Below are positions 32,487 to 41,118 of a stretch of DNA of 64,000 nt, in pieces. Where the stretch lies: the NCBI RefSeq assembly GCF_009739515.1, contig NZ_CP046535.1:310001-374000 (forward strand), given 5' to 3'. The notes under the pieces were generated by a model. The model was given only the letters and a program-made list of their open reading frames with translations, had not been told where the DNA came from and did no database searches. Source of the stretch: Sphingomonas profundi. Lineage in GTDB: Bacteria; Pseudomonadota; Alphaproteobacteria; Sphingomonadales; Sphingomonadaceae. Each line of letters starts with the position of its first letter. Position 1 is the first letter of the stretch. Position numbers and translations under genes: made by a program.

Positions 32487-32583
32487 AGGCGGCTTCGTCG
32501 CCGGGCGGGGCTTGCTCGGCCTCACGCTCGGCGATGAACTCGGCAAGCTTGCCTTGCTCGCGGGCCTCCTTAAGCGTTGTCAT
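32407..32583 (-). CDS. Small 58-residue charged protein, third gene of a coupled operon
   Basis: The ATG at 32583 overlaps the stop of the upstream membrane-protein gene as ATGA. The protein starts MTTLKEAREQGKLAEFIAER, continues with an Ala/Pro/Gly/Asp segment (PPGDEAAFNRGLASMVRK) and ends KEAPAASKPRPGDG. It is polar, without membrane segments; the first 25 residues look helical. The tight overlap supports it as a real gene. Its last 78 bases run opposite to the transposase remnant. Function unknown. Confidence 0.6.
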   Translation of the reverse strand: MTTLKEAREQGKLAEFIAEREAEQAPPGDEAAFNRGLASMVRKVKEAPAASKPRPGDG

Positions 32584-32975
32584 GTCCGCACCAGTTGGAC
32601 CTTCGGGCGTGCGCGTATCGTCTCGACTGCGCTTTGTTTAGCGGTTGACTTGCGGCGCCAAAGGACGCCTGTCACACAGGCTACCGCCAGCGTCGCGGAC
32701 GCAACAAACATCGAAACTAGGTCCGTTTTTGTTGCAGGGTGCACAGCATCGCCAAATCGGCTCAGACCATCATATGCTGGCGTTATGGCGCCGACGAAGC
32801 CACCCAGCGCCCATAAGCAAATGTCTTTCACTGGGTCCTGTTGCATTTCGCTTAGACCTTCAAGTTCGTTATCGGTTATATAGTGGCAAAGGGCTGATGG
32901 CGAAAGAGTCACCTCCGTCACCTGCGCCCCTACAGGCATCTGCATAGGCCCCAAGGCAGGCTGCTTAACCGCCAT
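32580..32975 (-). CDS. Two-helix membrane protein, second gene of a coupled operon
   Basis: A 131-residue protein of unknown function read from the ATG at 32975 (a TTG just upstream would add one residue). Residues 1-45 are soluble (VTEVTLSPSALCHYITDNEL), then two likely membrane segments: about 52-70 (CLWALGGFVGAITPAYDGL) and 86-106 (LVSMFVASATLAVACVTGVL), followed by a basic tail WRRKSTAKQ. The start lies inside the end of the zinc-ribbon gene and the stop overlaps the next start by the sequence ATGA, which indicates translational coupling. GC content is lower than in the core genes. Confidence 0.65.
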   Translation of the reverse strand: MAVKQPALGPMQMPVGAQVTEVTLSPSALCHYITDNELEGLSEMQQDPVKDICLWALGGFVGAITPAYDGLSRFGDAVHPATKTDLVSMFVASATLAVACVTGVLWRRKSTAKQSAVETIRARPKVQLVRT

Positions 32976-33316
32976 CAAACCCCGCCAGTTTTGGCTCAGC
33001 GGCGAGCGACTTTTGGTACTCTTTGATGAGGCGGTTTACCACTATCTGGTTGAAAAATCTAACAAAACCGCAATTGTTACAAACCGTGCTCAAGAGGGGT
33101 TGGTGCTCCCCTCCTAGCATCATTGGATTGGTTAAAACGTCTGCTCTGTAGATGTGGACAGTAACCTCATTGTTGGGGCTACCGCATACCGAACAGCCGT
33201 CCTTGGGGGACAACTGCCTTCCGGTTGATGTGTTCAACGACCGATGTATACTCAGGCATCGACAACCGAACAGCGGGGTCCACCGGCGGCGGAGCAGAGG
33301 GTGCGTCATCGGCCAT
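32965..33316 (-). pseudogene. Zinc-ribbon protein, interrupted by a +1 frameshift in a C5 run
   Basis: Two minus-strand frames join into one likely protein of about 116 residues. The first part starts at the ATG at 33316 (MADDAPSAPPPVDPAVRLSM, PEYTSVVEHINRKAVVP); after a run of five C bases (near 33210) the second frame continues DGCSVCGSPNNEVTVHIYRA and LLSTVCNNCGFVRFFNQIVV. Removing one C makes a single frame with a four-cysteine zinc ribbon (CxxC...CxxC). It ends overlapping the membrane-protein start. It may be a true mutation, a sequencing error, or phase-variable. The domain function is unknown. Confidence 0.65.
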
Positions 33317-33549
33317 TAACAGCTTGGTAGCGTGCAAGCGCGAGGAGAGTCGATTCCGTATGCGAAGGGGATAGACCACCTTTTTTGAGGACATCACCCC
33401 GGCCAGCGTGGTCAAGCCGTTCTATCAACTGGGCGAAGCGGAGGCTTGATTGTCAGGGGCAAAATAAACTGATCTTCCAGCGAACATCGCTATCGACATC
33501 TGAATTTGAGCACATGCCGAGTACGCCGTCATCGGGAGTGCGATGACGA

Positions 33550-33837
33550 TCAGCAGCCTTCGATGATCATGATGTCGCCGACGGCATGCCCGACACGGAG
33601 GCTCCGAGCAGCCTGGTATTCGGGCGAATGGTAACAACGAAGCGCAGCATCGACGCTGTCGAATTCGATCACCACGTTTCGTGGGCGCTCCGTGCCCTCA
33701 AGCGAAACCACGATTCCGCCCCGTGCAAGCGGGCGGCCACCATACTTCTTGAAGGCCTCGGTCGCTCCGGTCGCGTAGAGGCCATACGGCTCAACGTCGT
33801 CGACCCGGACGTGCGCTATCCAATATCCCTTGGCCAT
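33550..33837 (-). CDS. DUF1330-family protein
   Basis: A 95-residue protein, from the ATG at 33837 (MAKGYWIAHVRVDDVEPYGL). The ferredoxin-like fold of DUF1330 is recognised from YGGRPLARGG, VVIEFDSVDAALRCYHSPEY and VGDIMIIEGC. Family members often lie in catabolic operons and may be small dimeric enzymes or binding proteins; function is not established. It lies 129 bases after the end of the next upstream gene (hydroxyisobutyrate-dehydrogenase-like), same strand. Confidence 0.85.
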   Translation of the reverse strand: MAKGYWIAHVRVDDVEPYGLYATGATEAFKKYGGRPLARGGIVVSLEGTERPRNVVIEFDSVDAALRCYHSPEYQAARSLRVGHAVGDIMIIEGC

Positions 33838-33966
33838 ACTGTGTTTCCTCAACTTCAGGGGTGAGTTTTCTGGCGGGGCGTCCGGGGCGTCCGGGGCGGG
33901 CGGGCCAGCTCCCCGCGGCGTGTTTCCGCGACGGTTGGAACAGACGGCCAGTCCACGCCGGACACG

Positions 33967-34881
33967 CTATTCGAACTCGGCTGGAGAGCTGTTCGGCCAG
34001 TAGAGCCGCTGAATGCTCGACATATCGAGCAATCGGTTTTCGGCGCCATTGGTCGCGTGCAGCGCAAACAGGTTTCGGGCGGCCGCGCCCAACGGGATAG
34101 GGGCGCCGGCCGCCTGAGCGGTATCGACGGCAAGTCCGAGATCCTTGAGCATCAGGCCGACCTGGAAGCCGCCCTGGTATCCGTGGCTCGCCGGGCTTTT
34201 CGCATCGACGCCCGGCCACGGGTTCCATCGTTCCAGTACGAAGTTGCAGCCCGTGCTCTTCCGCATGATGTTAGTCAAAATATGCGGCGCGAGCCCCGAC
34301 CGCGCGCCGAGGGCGAGGACCTCCGCACTGCCCACCATGAGAATTGCGGCCATCATGTTATTGCAGACCTTCGCCAGCTGCCCCGACCCGTTGGGACCGA
34401 CGTGAAAGGAGGTCGCGCCCATCGCGGCAAGAACCGGCTGCGCACGGCCGAACGTCTCAGCGCTACCGCCGACCATGAAACTGAGGGTGCCGTCTTGCGC
34501 GCCCCTCGTGCCGCCCGAGACGGGTGCGTCCAGCATCGCGAAGCCCTTCGCCCGCGCACCTTCCGCGAGTTGAATGGCCTTAGCGGGCGCGATGGTCGAG
34601 CAATCGATGAGGATCGCATCGGGCGGGAGGGCATCGAACAGGCTGTCGGGGCCGTTGTAGATCGCCTCCACGACGCGTCCGTTCGGAAGCATCGTGATGA
34701 CGAATTGAGCGTCGTCGCTCGCATTCCTCGCGGATGTGGCGCCGATGGCTCCTGCCGCCTGGAGCTTCGCGATCGTCGCGGGATCACGGTCGAACACCTT
34801 CAAACGGTGGCCAGCGTGGAGCAGGTTGAGGGCCATAGGCGTGCCCATGTTCCCGAGGCCGACGAAAGCGATGTTTCCCAC
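33967..34881 (-). CDS. 3-hydroxyisobutyrate dehydrogenase-like oxidoreductase
   Basis: A 304-residue NAD(P)-dependent beta-hydroxyacid dehydrogenase. It begins with GTG at 34881 giving GNIAFVGLGNMGTPMALNLL, the Rossmann loop. DAPVSGGTRGAQDGTLSFMV is the substrate-binding motif and GSGQLAKVCNNMM holds the catalytic lysine. C-terminal helices follow with GYQGGFQVGLMLKDLGLAVD. The same frame is open much further upstream, but that lies inside the FAH gene. It sits in a degraded aromatic-catabolism cluster, where it probably oxidises a hydroxyacid intermediate. Confidence 0.9.
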   Translation of the reverse strand: MGNIAFVGLGNMGTPMALNLLHAGHRLKVFDRDPATIAKLQAAGAIGATSARNASDDAQFVITMLPNGRVVEAIYNGPDSLFDALPPDAILIDCSTIAPAKAIQLAEGARAKGFAMLDAPVSGGTRGAQDGTLSFMVGGSAETFGRAQPVLAAMGATSFHVGPNGSGQLAKVCNNMMAAILMVGSAEVLALGARSGLAPHILTNIMRKSTGCNFVLERWNPWPGVDAKSPASHGYQGGFQVGLMLKDLGLAVDTAQAAGAPIPLGAAARNLFALHATNGAENRLLDMSSIQRLYWPNSSPAEFE

Positions 34882-34940
34882 GATCGATCTCCAGTTTGAT
34901 GCTCGTGACGCAGCGGTGTCCCCGCGCTGAATGCTGCTGC

Positions 34941-35804
34941 TCAGACGCCTGTGACGATATCCTCGCCGACGATGGTGTTCGTTAGCGTTCCGATGCCGTC
35001 GACGGTCACGCTGACCGTGTCCTCCGGCTTCATCCATAGAGGAGGCGTCCGCCCGGCCCCGACTCCACCGGGGGTGCCTGTTACTATGACGTCGCCCGGC
35101 AACAGCTCGGTAAAGATCGAGCAATATGCGATCAGCTCGGGTATGGTGAAGATCAACTGGTCGAGGGAGGCGGATTGAACGACTTGGCCGTTCAGCGTGG
35201 TCTGCAGGAAGAGGGACTGCGGGTCTGGGATCTCGTCGGCCGTCACCATCCACGGGCCGAAGGCGCCGGTCGCGGGGAAGTTTTTCCCCGGGTGAAATTG
35301 ACTGGTGTGCCGCTGGAAGTCGCGGAGGCTGGCATCGTTGTAGCATGCGTAACCAGCTACGAAGGAGAGGGCCTCCTCCTCGCGGATCCGTCGACCTGCT
35401 CGGCCGATGATTAGCGCGACTTCCCCCTCGTAGTCGAGCATCTGGGATTCGTGAGGACACAGGATGGCCTCCATGTGTCCGGTCTGGCTTGCGGCGAAGC
35501 GCGCGAAAACAGTCGGGTGCCCGGTGCGTTCCCGCCGGGACTCCACCCGATGCTCGTCGTAGTTGAGACCGATGCAGAGTATCTGCCTGGCATCAGGAAT
35601 CACGGGATCGAAACGAATGGTCGACGGATCGATGTCGGTCTCGCACCCCTCGCTCCGGTCGCGGATCTGATCGATCGACAAGCTGGCAAGCGCACGGCGC
35701 AGGCTCGGAAACTCGGGAAGTCGCGCTCCGAGGTCGATCACGCCGTTGTCGTCGATGATGCCCCATGACCTTCGCGATCCATGCGAGAAGCTGATCAGTC
35801 GCAC
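34941..35804 (-). CDS. Fumarylacetoacetate hydrolase (FAH) family protein
   Basis: A 287-residue member of the FAH superfamily, which includes C-C bond hydrolases, decarboxylases and isomerases of ring-cleavage pathways. An N-terminal region (1-70) is followed by the catalytic domain: ILCIGLNYDEHRVE, ESQMLDYEGEVALIIGRAGR (metal ligands E, E and later D), and VIVTGTPGGVGAGRTPPLWM. It lies 59 bases upstream of the dehydrogenase gene on the same strand. Lipid/aromatic ring-cleavage role is inferred from the neighbouring ring hydroxylase. Exact substrate not determinable. Confidence 0.88.
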   Translation of the reverse strand: MRLISFSHGSRRSWGIIDDNGVIDLGARLPEFPSLRRALASLSIDQIRDRSEGCETDIDPSTIRFDPVIPDARQILCIGLNYDEHRVESRRERTGHPTVFARFAASQTGHMEAILCPHESQMLDYEGEVALIIGRAGRRIREEEALSFVAGYACYNDASLRDFQRHTSQFHPGKNFPATGAFGPWMVTADEIPDPQSLFLQTTLNGQVVQSASLDQLIFTIPELIAYCSIFTELLPGDVIVTGTPGGVGAGRTPPLWMKPEDTVSVTVDGIGTLTNTIVGEDIVTGV

Positions 35805-35880
35805 TTGGAAGTCTCCTTTGAATTTTATGATGTTTGATCTGCCTGTGGGACTTGCCGTACTGGGGGTGTTGCTTCGATCG

Positions 35881-36120
35881 TCATGAAAGTGCGTCGGAGT
35901 TCGGGCCGACGGGCGCGTTGAATGCGTCTCGCCTCGATCCGGCGAAGTGCGCGTCGAATATGAGCACGCTGGCGATGACGCCCAGGACCAGCGACGCGGT
36001 TTCCAGGAAGAACAGGGACGGCGTCGCGTAGGTCAGTATGAGGTCACCAATCATCGTCCCCGCGATTCCGCCGAGGCGCCCCACAAGCGCCGCGAGCCCT
36101 GTCCCCGACGCTCGGCACTC
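35881..36120 (-). pseudogene. C-terminal fragment of an MFS transporter
   Basis: The reading frame encodes ECRASGTGLAALVGRLGGIA, GTMIGDLILTYATPSLFFLE and TASLVLGVIASVLIF, which are the last two helices of a major facilitator of the aromatic-acid:proton symporter type (pattern R-A-T/S-G-x-G...GRLGG). About 80-85% of the gene is missing upstream, where it joins directly to a TonB-receptor fragment. It was probably the importer of the pathway. Confidence 0.7.
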
Positions 36121-36650
36121 GGGCCGATGAAGTCGGTCTTCCTGAAGGCGGTGATGCTTGCCACCGAGAATGCGTCGAACTTCTGGTCGACGCGTAGGCT
36201 GACACCGCCGGTCTTGATCCTGTTAAGCGGCTCGTAGTTGGCGTCGATGTACCGATCGCTGCCACCATAGGCGGGGCCAAACGGTGCTGGTATTGTCGCG
36301 CCGCGGGGGACCCGCAGACCGGCCAGGCTGTTCTTGTCGTCGCTGTAGTCGAAGATGAGCCGGGCTTCGGTCCCCTCTCCGGGCGAAAGGAACCACTTCG
36401 AGCGAACGCCGACGTCGTGATCGATGCGGCCGACATACTTTCCGCTTGCGAGATTGCGTCCGTAGCCGTCGCCCATGGTGGTTCCGACGACCGCGATATC
36501 GGCTGAGAGGTGCGGCGCCACCGGTCCTGTGAGATAGAAGTCGCCTTTGAGGGTTTCGTAGTTGCCGTAGCTTAGGTCGGCTTTTCCCCCGAAGGTGGCG
36601 CTTGGATCCTTAGTCTTGACCTGTATGAGGCCGCCGGTCGCATTCCTGTG
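36121..36650 (-). pseudogene. Internal fragment of a TonB-dependent receptor
   Basis: The frame begins RNATGGLIQVKTKDPSATFG, the end of a plug domain, and continues into the barrel (GKADLSYGNYETLKGDFYLT and GGVSLRVDQKFDAFSVASIT). The signal peptide, TonB box and most of the plug are missing on the IS21 side; most of the barrel is missing on the other, where it fuses to the MFS remnant around 36120. Only about 180 of some 750-800 codons remain. It is most likely a leftover substrate-specific receptor of the same catabolic cluster. Confidence 0.75.
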
Positions 36651-36758
36651 AATCAGCGTGCAATGTTGACCCCGTTCGGGGCTGATCGGCGTGCAAAATT
36701 GACCCCCCTGAACTGAGCGGTTCACGCCCGGCGCTTTGCGCAGGAGCGGTCGGGGAGA

Positions 36759-38323
36759 ATGCTGGTCGTGGAGACGGTGGCGCGCATCCGGCGCGAGTTC
36801 TACGTCAAGGGTAAGAGCATCAAGGAGATCGTGCGCGACCTGCGGGTGTCGCGGAACACGGTGCGCAAGGTGCTGCGGTCCGGCGAGACGGACTTCTCCT
36901 ACGAGCGGACGGTGCAGCCGCTGCCGAAGCTCGGGCCATGGTCGGCGGATCTCGAGCGGCTGCTGGAGGCCAACGAGCGCAAGCAGCGGCGCGAGCGCCT
37001 GACGCTGGTCCGGGTGTACGAGGAGCTGCAGGGGCTGGGCTACCGCGGCGGCTACGATGCCGTGCGTCGCTATGCCACGGCATGGCAGCGTGAGCGGTCG
37101 GCGGTCACGGCCGCGGCCTACGTGCCGCTGAGCTTCGCGCCCGGCGAGGCCTACCAGTTCGACTGGAGCCACGAGGTCGTCGTCATCGCCGGCGCGACGA
37201 CGACGGTGAAGGTTGCGCACATGCGGCTCTGCCACAGCCGGATGTTCTTCGTGCGAGCTTATCCGCGCGAGAGCCAGGAGATGGTGTTCGACGCCCACGA
37301 CCGGGCGTTCGCCTTCTTCGGCGGCGCCTGTCAGCGCGGCATCTACGACAACATGAAGACCGCGGTGGACGCCATCTTCGTCGGTCGTGAGCGGCGCTAC
37401 AACCGCCGCTTCCAGCAGATGTGCGGCCACTACCTCGTCGAGCCGGTGGCGTGCACGCCGGCATCGGGCTGGGAGAAGGGCCAGGTCGAGAACCAGGTCG
37501 GGCTCGTGCGCGAGCGCTTCTTCACGCCGCGGCTGCGCTTCAGGAGCTACGACGAGCTCAACGCCTGGCTGCTCGACCGCTGCACCGCCCATGCCCAGCG
37601 TGCCGCGCATCCCGAGCTCAGGGACTACACAGTCTGGCAGGTGTTCGAGGCGGCCGACCAGCCTGCGCTCATCGCCTACCGTGGTCCCTTCGACGGCTTC
37701 CACGCCTTGCCGGCGGCGGTGTCGAAGACGCTGCTGGTCCGCTTCGACTACAACAAATACTCGGTGCACGCGAAGGCGGCGGGCGCCCGGTCGAGGTGCA
37801 CGCCTATGCCGAGCGCATCGTCATCCGGCAGGACGGCGAAGTCGTCGGCGAGCATGCCCGGCGCTTCGGGCGCGACCAAACGGTCTACGACCCTTGGCAC
37901 TATGTGCCGGTCCTCGAGCGCAAGCCGGGTGCGCTGAGGAACGGTGCGCCCTTCAAGGACTGGCCGCTGCCGGTGGCGCTGGAACGCGTCAGGCGGAGGC
38001 TGGCGGGCCATGCCGACGGCGACCGCCAGATGGTGGGCATCCTGGCGGCGGTGACGACGGACGGACTGGACGCCGTCGAGGCGGCCTGTGCCGAGGCGCT
38101 GGCCGGCGGCACCGTCAGCCGTGACGTCGTGCTCAACGTGCTCACCCGCCAGCGCCAGACCGCCGCGCCCGCCAGCATCGCCACGCCCGAGGCTCTGCGG
38201 CTCGCCCGCGAGCCCGTCGCCGACTGCGCCCGCTACGACAGCCTGAGGAGGCCTTATGGAACGTCACGCCATCCTGGAGATGATGGGAACGCTGAAGCTC
38301 GTCGGCATGCGCCATGCCTATGA
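36759..38323 (+). pseudogene. istA: IstA transposase, split by a frameshift
   Basis: IstA is the DDE transposase of IS21. The first frame (36759 to about 37785) has a helix-turn-helix (GKSIKEIVRDLRVSRNTVRK) and the catalytic core: YQFDWSHEVVVI, GIYDNMKTAVDAIFVGRERR, CTPASGWEKGQVENQVG. Then the frame changes near 37785 in a GC-rich run; the C-terminal part (RPVEVHAYAERIVIRQDGEV, HYVPVLERKPGALRNG) continues in another frame up to the istB start. A single missing C in GGGC-CGCC would explain it. The copy is presumably inactive unless ribosomes shift frame there. Confidence 0.8.
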
Positions 38324-38990
38324 CGAGGTCGTCGCCGATGCCGTGAAGCGGCAGCACTCCGCTCAGCGCGTCGTCGGCGACCTGCTCAAGGCCGAGATAG
38401 ACGAGAAGCAGGCCCGCTCCATCCGCTACCAGATGACGACCGCCAAGCTGCCGCTCGCCAAGGAGCTCGCCGACTTCGACTTCGCCGGCACCGGCATCAA
38501 CGAAGGCCTGGTCCGCGATCTCGGCACGGGTGCCTTCCTCGAAGCGCAGCGCAACGTCGTGCTGGTCGGCGGCACCGGGACGGGCAAGACGCATCTCGCC
38601 ATCGCCATGGGCCGTGCCTGCGTGCGGGGCGGAGCGAGGGTCCGCTTCTACAACACCGTCGACCTCGTGAACCAGCTCGAGGCCGAGGCCCGTGCCGGGC
38701 GCCCCGGGCGCATCGCCGACCACCTGTCGCGGCTCGACCTCGTCATCCTCGACGAGCTTGGCTACCTGCCCTTCGCGCTCTCGGGCGGCCAGTTGCTCTT
38801 CCACCTCGTCAGCAAGCTCTACGAGCAGACCTCGGTGGTGGTGACGACCAACCTTGCCTTCGGCGAGTGGCCCACGGTCTTCGGCGACGCCAAGATGACG
38901 ACCGCGCTCCTCGACCGGCTCACCCACCACTGCGACATCGTCGAGACCGGCAACGAGAGCTGGCGCTTCAAGAACCGCGAAGCCGCCTGA
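38256..38990 (+). CDS. istB: IstB AAA+ helper ATPase of IS21
   Basis: A 244-residue ATPase that helps IstA to choose and capture target DNA. The Walker A motif [15 protein letters not shown] has its lysine at residue 111, and Walker B is [18 protein letters not shown] (about 165-180). [20 protein letters not shown] (sensor region) and the C-terminal [17 protein letters not shown] are typical of IstB. It overlaps the end of istA. The length is in the family range (about 240-265). Confidence 0.92.
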   Translation: MERHAILEMMGTLKLVGMRHAYDEVVADAVKRQHSAQRVVGDLLKAEIDEKQARSIRYQMTTAKLPLAKELADFDFAGTGINEGLVRDLGTGAFLEAQRNVVLVGGTGTGKTHLAIAMGRACVRGGARVRFYNTVDLVNQLEAEARAGRPGRIADHLSRLDLVILDELGYLPFALSGGQLLFHLVSKLYEQTSVVVTTNLAFGEWPTVFGDAKMTTALLDRLTHHCDIVETGNESWRFKNREAA

Positions 38991-39196
38991 AACCCTTCCC
39001 CCGGACCCCCATCCCCCGGGTTGACCCGGTGGGTCCACAGGCACCTCCCACGGCCGTCACCGCCTGCGCTCGTGGCGGCGCGCGGCGCCGGCCGCGGGGC
39101 CCTCCTGTGGACTACCGGGACAACCCGGCTGCCATCAGAAAAGGGGGTCAAACTTGCACGCCGATACGGGGTCAACTTCCCGAGCCGATTGACATC

Positions 39197-40375
39197 TCAG
39201 ATGCTCCCCTGATGATATTCGCTGTGGAGCTGGGCCGCGGTGTGGGAGCTGAAGAGCGTGTCGAGTCTCGCGAGCGCCTGCTCTTTCCTGAACTCGCCAC
39301 GCAGCGTGGCGTCACCGGCATCGTGCATCGTGTCGGTCATCCACACGCTGAATTCCTGATACTTCCAGATCCGCGCGAGGCAGGTGTCGGAATAGACTTC
39401 AAGTGCGGACGGATCGCCATCCCGCACGGCCTTCGCCAACCCTTGTGCGAGCACGTCAACGTCGTGAAGCGCGAGGTTCATCCCCTTGGCGCCAGTAGGA
39501 GGAACCAGGTGGGCGACATCGCCCGCGAGGAAGAGGTTGCGGTAGCGCATCGGCGAGTAGACCACCGAACGGAGCGGCACGAAGAGCTTGTCGTGGATCT
39601 GAGCGTTCTCGAACGTCTCGTCCCTGAGGCGGAGCCGGATCTCGTCCCACACCCGTTCGTCGGACCACTTCTCGGGGCCGTCGCTGAGATCGCACTGCAG
39701 ATAGAACCGGCTGCGCTGCGGGCCCCTGGGCAACTGGCCCACGAACCCGTCGTCGCTCACGCCCATGATCGGATGCCCCCGCAAGGGCGTCTCGGCGAGC
39801 ACGGCCAGCCACGCATAGCCGAATTCATGGCTGTCCATCGTCAGCACGCCTTCGGGTATCGACGACCGACTGGTGCCCCGGCTGCCGTCGCACCCCACGA
39901 TGAAGGTGCAAGCGATCTCGTGCACCCCATGCGCATCGGTGAAAGAGACCGAGGGTTGTCCGGTCTCGGGATTGTTGATCTGGACGTCGTTTACTTCGAA
40001 CCTGACGTCGCCGCCGCTGACGTCGATCAGCTCTCGAAGCAGGTTGTTCACGAGCATCTGCTGCGTACAGAAGAGGCTCTGCTCGCTTTCCTCCCCCTTG
40101 ATTTCGAACACACGGCCGACGCCATTGACTTGATAATCGATCTTCTGGGCGACGGGACCGCCGAGCAGCTTTTCGGCCAGCCCCCACCGTTCGAACATCT
40201 TGGCGCCGCGGGCCTCCACCACGCCGGCCCGGGCGCGGATTTCGACATAGGCGCGATCCCGTCGCTCGATGATCACGCAGGGAACGCCGGACCGGCCGAG
40301 AAAGGTCGCCAGCGTGAGACCCGCCACGCCACCGCCGATGATTACCACGGCCGTGCTTTCTTGCGTCAAATCCAC
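39197..40375 (-). CDS. FAD-dependent aromatic monooxygenase, p-hydroxybenzoate-hydroxylase-like
   Basis: A 392-residue flavoprotein hydroxylase. The N-terminal dinucleotide loop is VVIIGGGVAGLTLATFLGRS (about 10-29), IRARAGVVE matches the family's substrate-site loop, VGCDGSRGTSRSSIP is the DG motif and LFLAGDVAHLVPPTGAKGMN the second FAD motif. The C-terminal RIWKYQEFSVWMTDTMHDAG closely parallels PobA, although the catalytic tyrosines cannot be confirmed. It lies 20 bases from the IS21 end and divergent from a TetR gene, so it is likely the ring-hydroxylating step of the broken cluster. The true substrate might be another hydroxybenzoate. Confidence 0.88.
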   Translation of the reverse strand: MDLTQESTAVVIIGGGVAGLTLATFLGRSGVPCVIIERRDRAYVEIRARAGVVEARGAKMFERWGLAEKLLGGPVAQKIDYQVNGVGRVFEIKGEESEQSLFCTQQMLVNNLLRELIDVSGGDVRFEVNDVQINNPETGQPSVSFTDAHGVHEIACTFIVGCDGSRGTSRSSIPEGVLTMDSHEFGYAWLAVLAETPLRGHPIMGVSDDGFVGQLPRGPQRSRFYLQCDLSDGPEKWSDERVWDEIRLRLRDETFENAQIHDKLFVPLRSVVYSPMRYRNLFLAGDVAHLVPPTGAKGMNLALHDVDVLAQGLAKAVRDGDPSALEVYSDTCLARIWKYQEFSVWMTDTMHDAGDATLRGEFRKEQALARLDTLFSSHTAAQLHSEYHQGSI

Positions 40376-40412
40376 CGGACTTCCTTCCGCTTTCTCATAG
40401 GAATCTAACGGC

Positions 40413-40444
40413 AGCCAATATATAAGTTATAGATTATATTGGCT
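40413..40444. promoter_or_regulatory. Operator-like palindrome between the monooxygenase and TetR genes
   Basis: AGCCAATATA on the left and TATATTGGCT on the right form an inverted repeat around an AT-rich centre (total 32 bases). It lies in the 100-base divergent intergenic region and is the probable TetR-binding site. It spans an in-frame TTG at 40439, which argues against that codon as the regulator's start. Confidence 0.65.
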
Positions 40445-40477
40445 AATCACATTCCGAAGAAGGTGAGGAAACCGGGC

Positions 40478-41089
40478 GTGGCCAGAGATATGCGGTTGAA
40501 AAAGCAGGCGAAACAGGCGCGATCGATAGCTACAGTTTCAGCCATTGTGGAGGCGGCCACTTACATTCTGCTGCGCGACGGCCCCGGTGGATACACTGCA
40601 AACAGAGTGGCCGAGCGGGCGGGGGTCAACATCGCGTCCTTCTATCAGTATTTCCCCAACAAGGAGGCGCTGCTGTTTCACATCATCCAGAGAAACTGGG
40701 AGGAGCAGTTGGCGAGACTGACGCCGATCCTGGGACAGCCTGGGCGGACCCATGCGTTGAGGCTGCGCGACTTCATCCGGGAATTCTTCCTCATCGAAGC
40801 GGCGGAGGCCGGGTTGCGCGGGGCGTTGCGGCTCGCATCGGTCGACATCCGCGACAGTGAGGAGTTCCGCGCGCTGATGGCGAAGGGTTACGGCCTGACG
40901 CGAACCTTCATCGCGGAGGCCGTGAAGGACGGTTCGTCCGAGGATCTGGAGTTCATCGTGAATTTCGTCGTGCTCGTCATCACGAGCTTCGGGGAGCGCA
41001 CGACCGACGCCAAGCCTTCCAGCGCTGAACTCATCCGGCAGGCCGACCTGCTCAGCGAGATGCTTACCACCCAGTTCGGAATTGCGTGA
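40478..41089 (+). CDS. TetR-family regulator of the aromatic monooxygenase cluster
   Basis: A TetR regulator of about 203 residues, using a GTG at 40478 with AGGTGAGG about ten bases upstream; an ATG at 40490 is an alternative. The N-terminal DNA-binding domain has the helix-turn-helix YTANRVAERAGVNIASFYQY, FPNKEALLFHIIQRN. The C-terminal ligand domain is predicted to be helical. It is divergent from the monooxygenase gene and next to a palindrome, so it probably represses that gene until the aromatic substrate or product is present. Confidence 0.85.
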   Translation: MARDMRLKKQAKQARSIATVSAIVEAATYILLRDGPGGYTANRVAERAGVNIASFYQYFPNKEALLFHIIQRNWEEQLARLTPILGQPGRTHALRLRDFIREFFLIEAAEAGLRGALRLASVDIRDSEEFRALMAKGYGLTRTFIAEAVKDGSSEDLEFIVNFVVLVITSFGERTTDAKPSSAELIRQADLLSEMLTTQFGIA

Positions 41090-41118
41090 GACGCATCGGC
41101 ACGGACGTACGGTCGGCC

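Larger units (their letters stand above)
36664..39177 (+). mobile_element. IS21-family insertion sequence (istA frameshifted, istB intact)
   Basis: About 2.5 kb carrying istA and istB. Both ends have related repeats of the type GGCGTGCAA-N-TTGACCCC: on the left at about 36650-36712, on the right inverted at about 39143-39177, with the outermost segment TTGACCCCGT shared. Multiple terminal repeats are a feature of the family. No target-site duplication is visible, and the flanks are different broken genes, so the element probably took part in a deletion. The exact outer base of the left end is uncertain by about 15 bases. Confidence 0.85.

Noticed and set aside
32512..32883. Plus-strand frame opposite the membrane-protein gene
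   Set aside because: The minus-strand frames have coupled starts and membrane segments; the plus frame has none.
37421..37785. Separate gene for the second istA frame start
   Set aside because: The first frame carries the real catalytic core up to 37785; only the later part of the second frame is meaningful.
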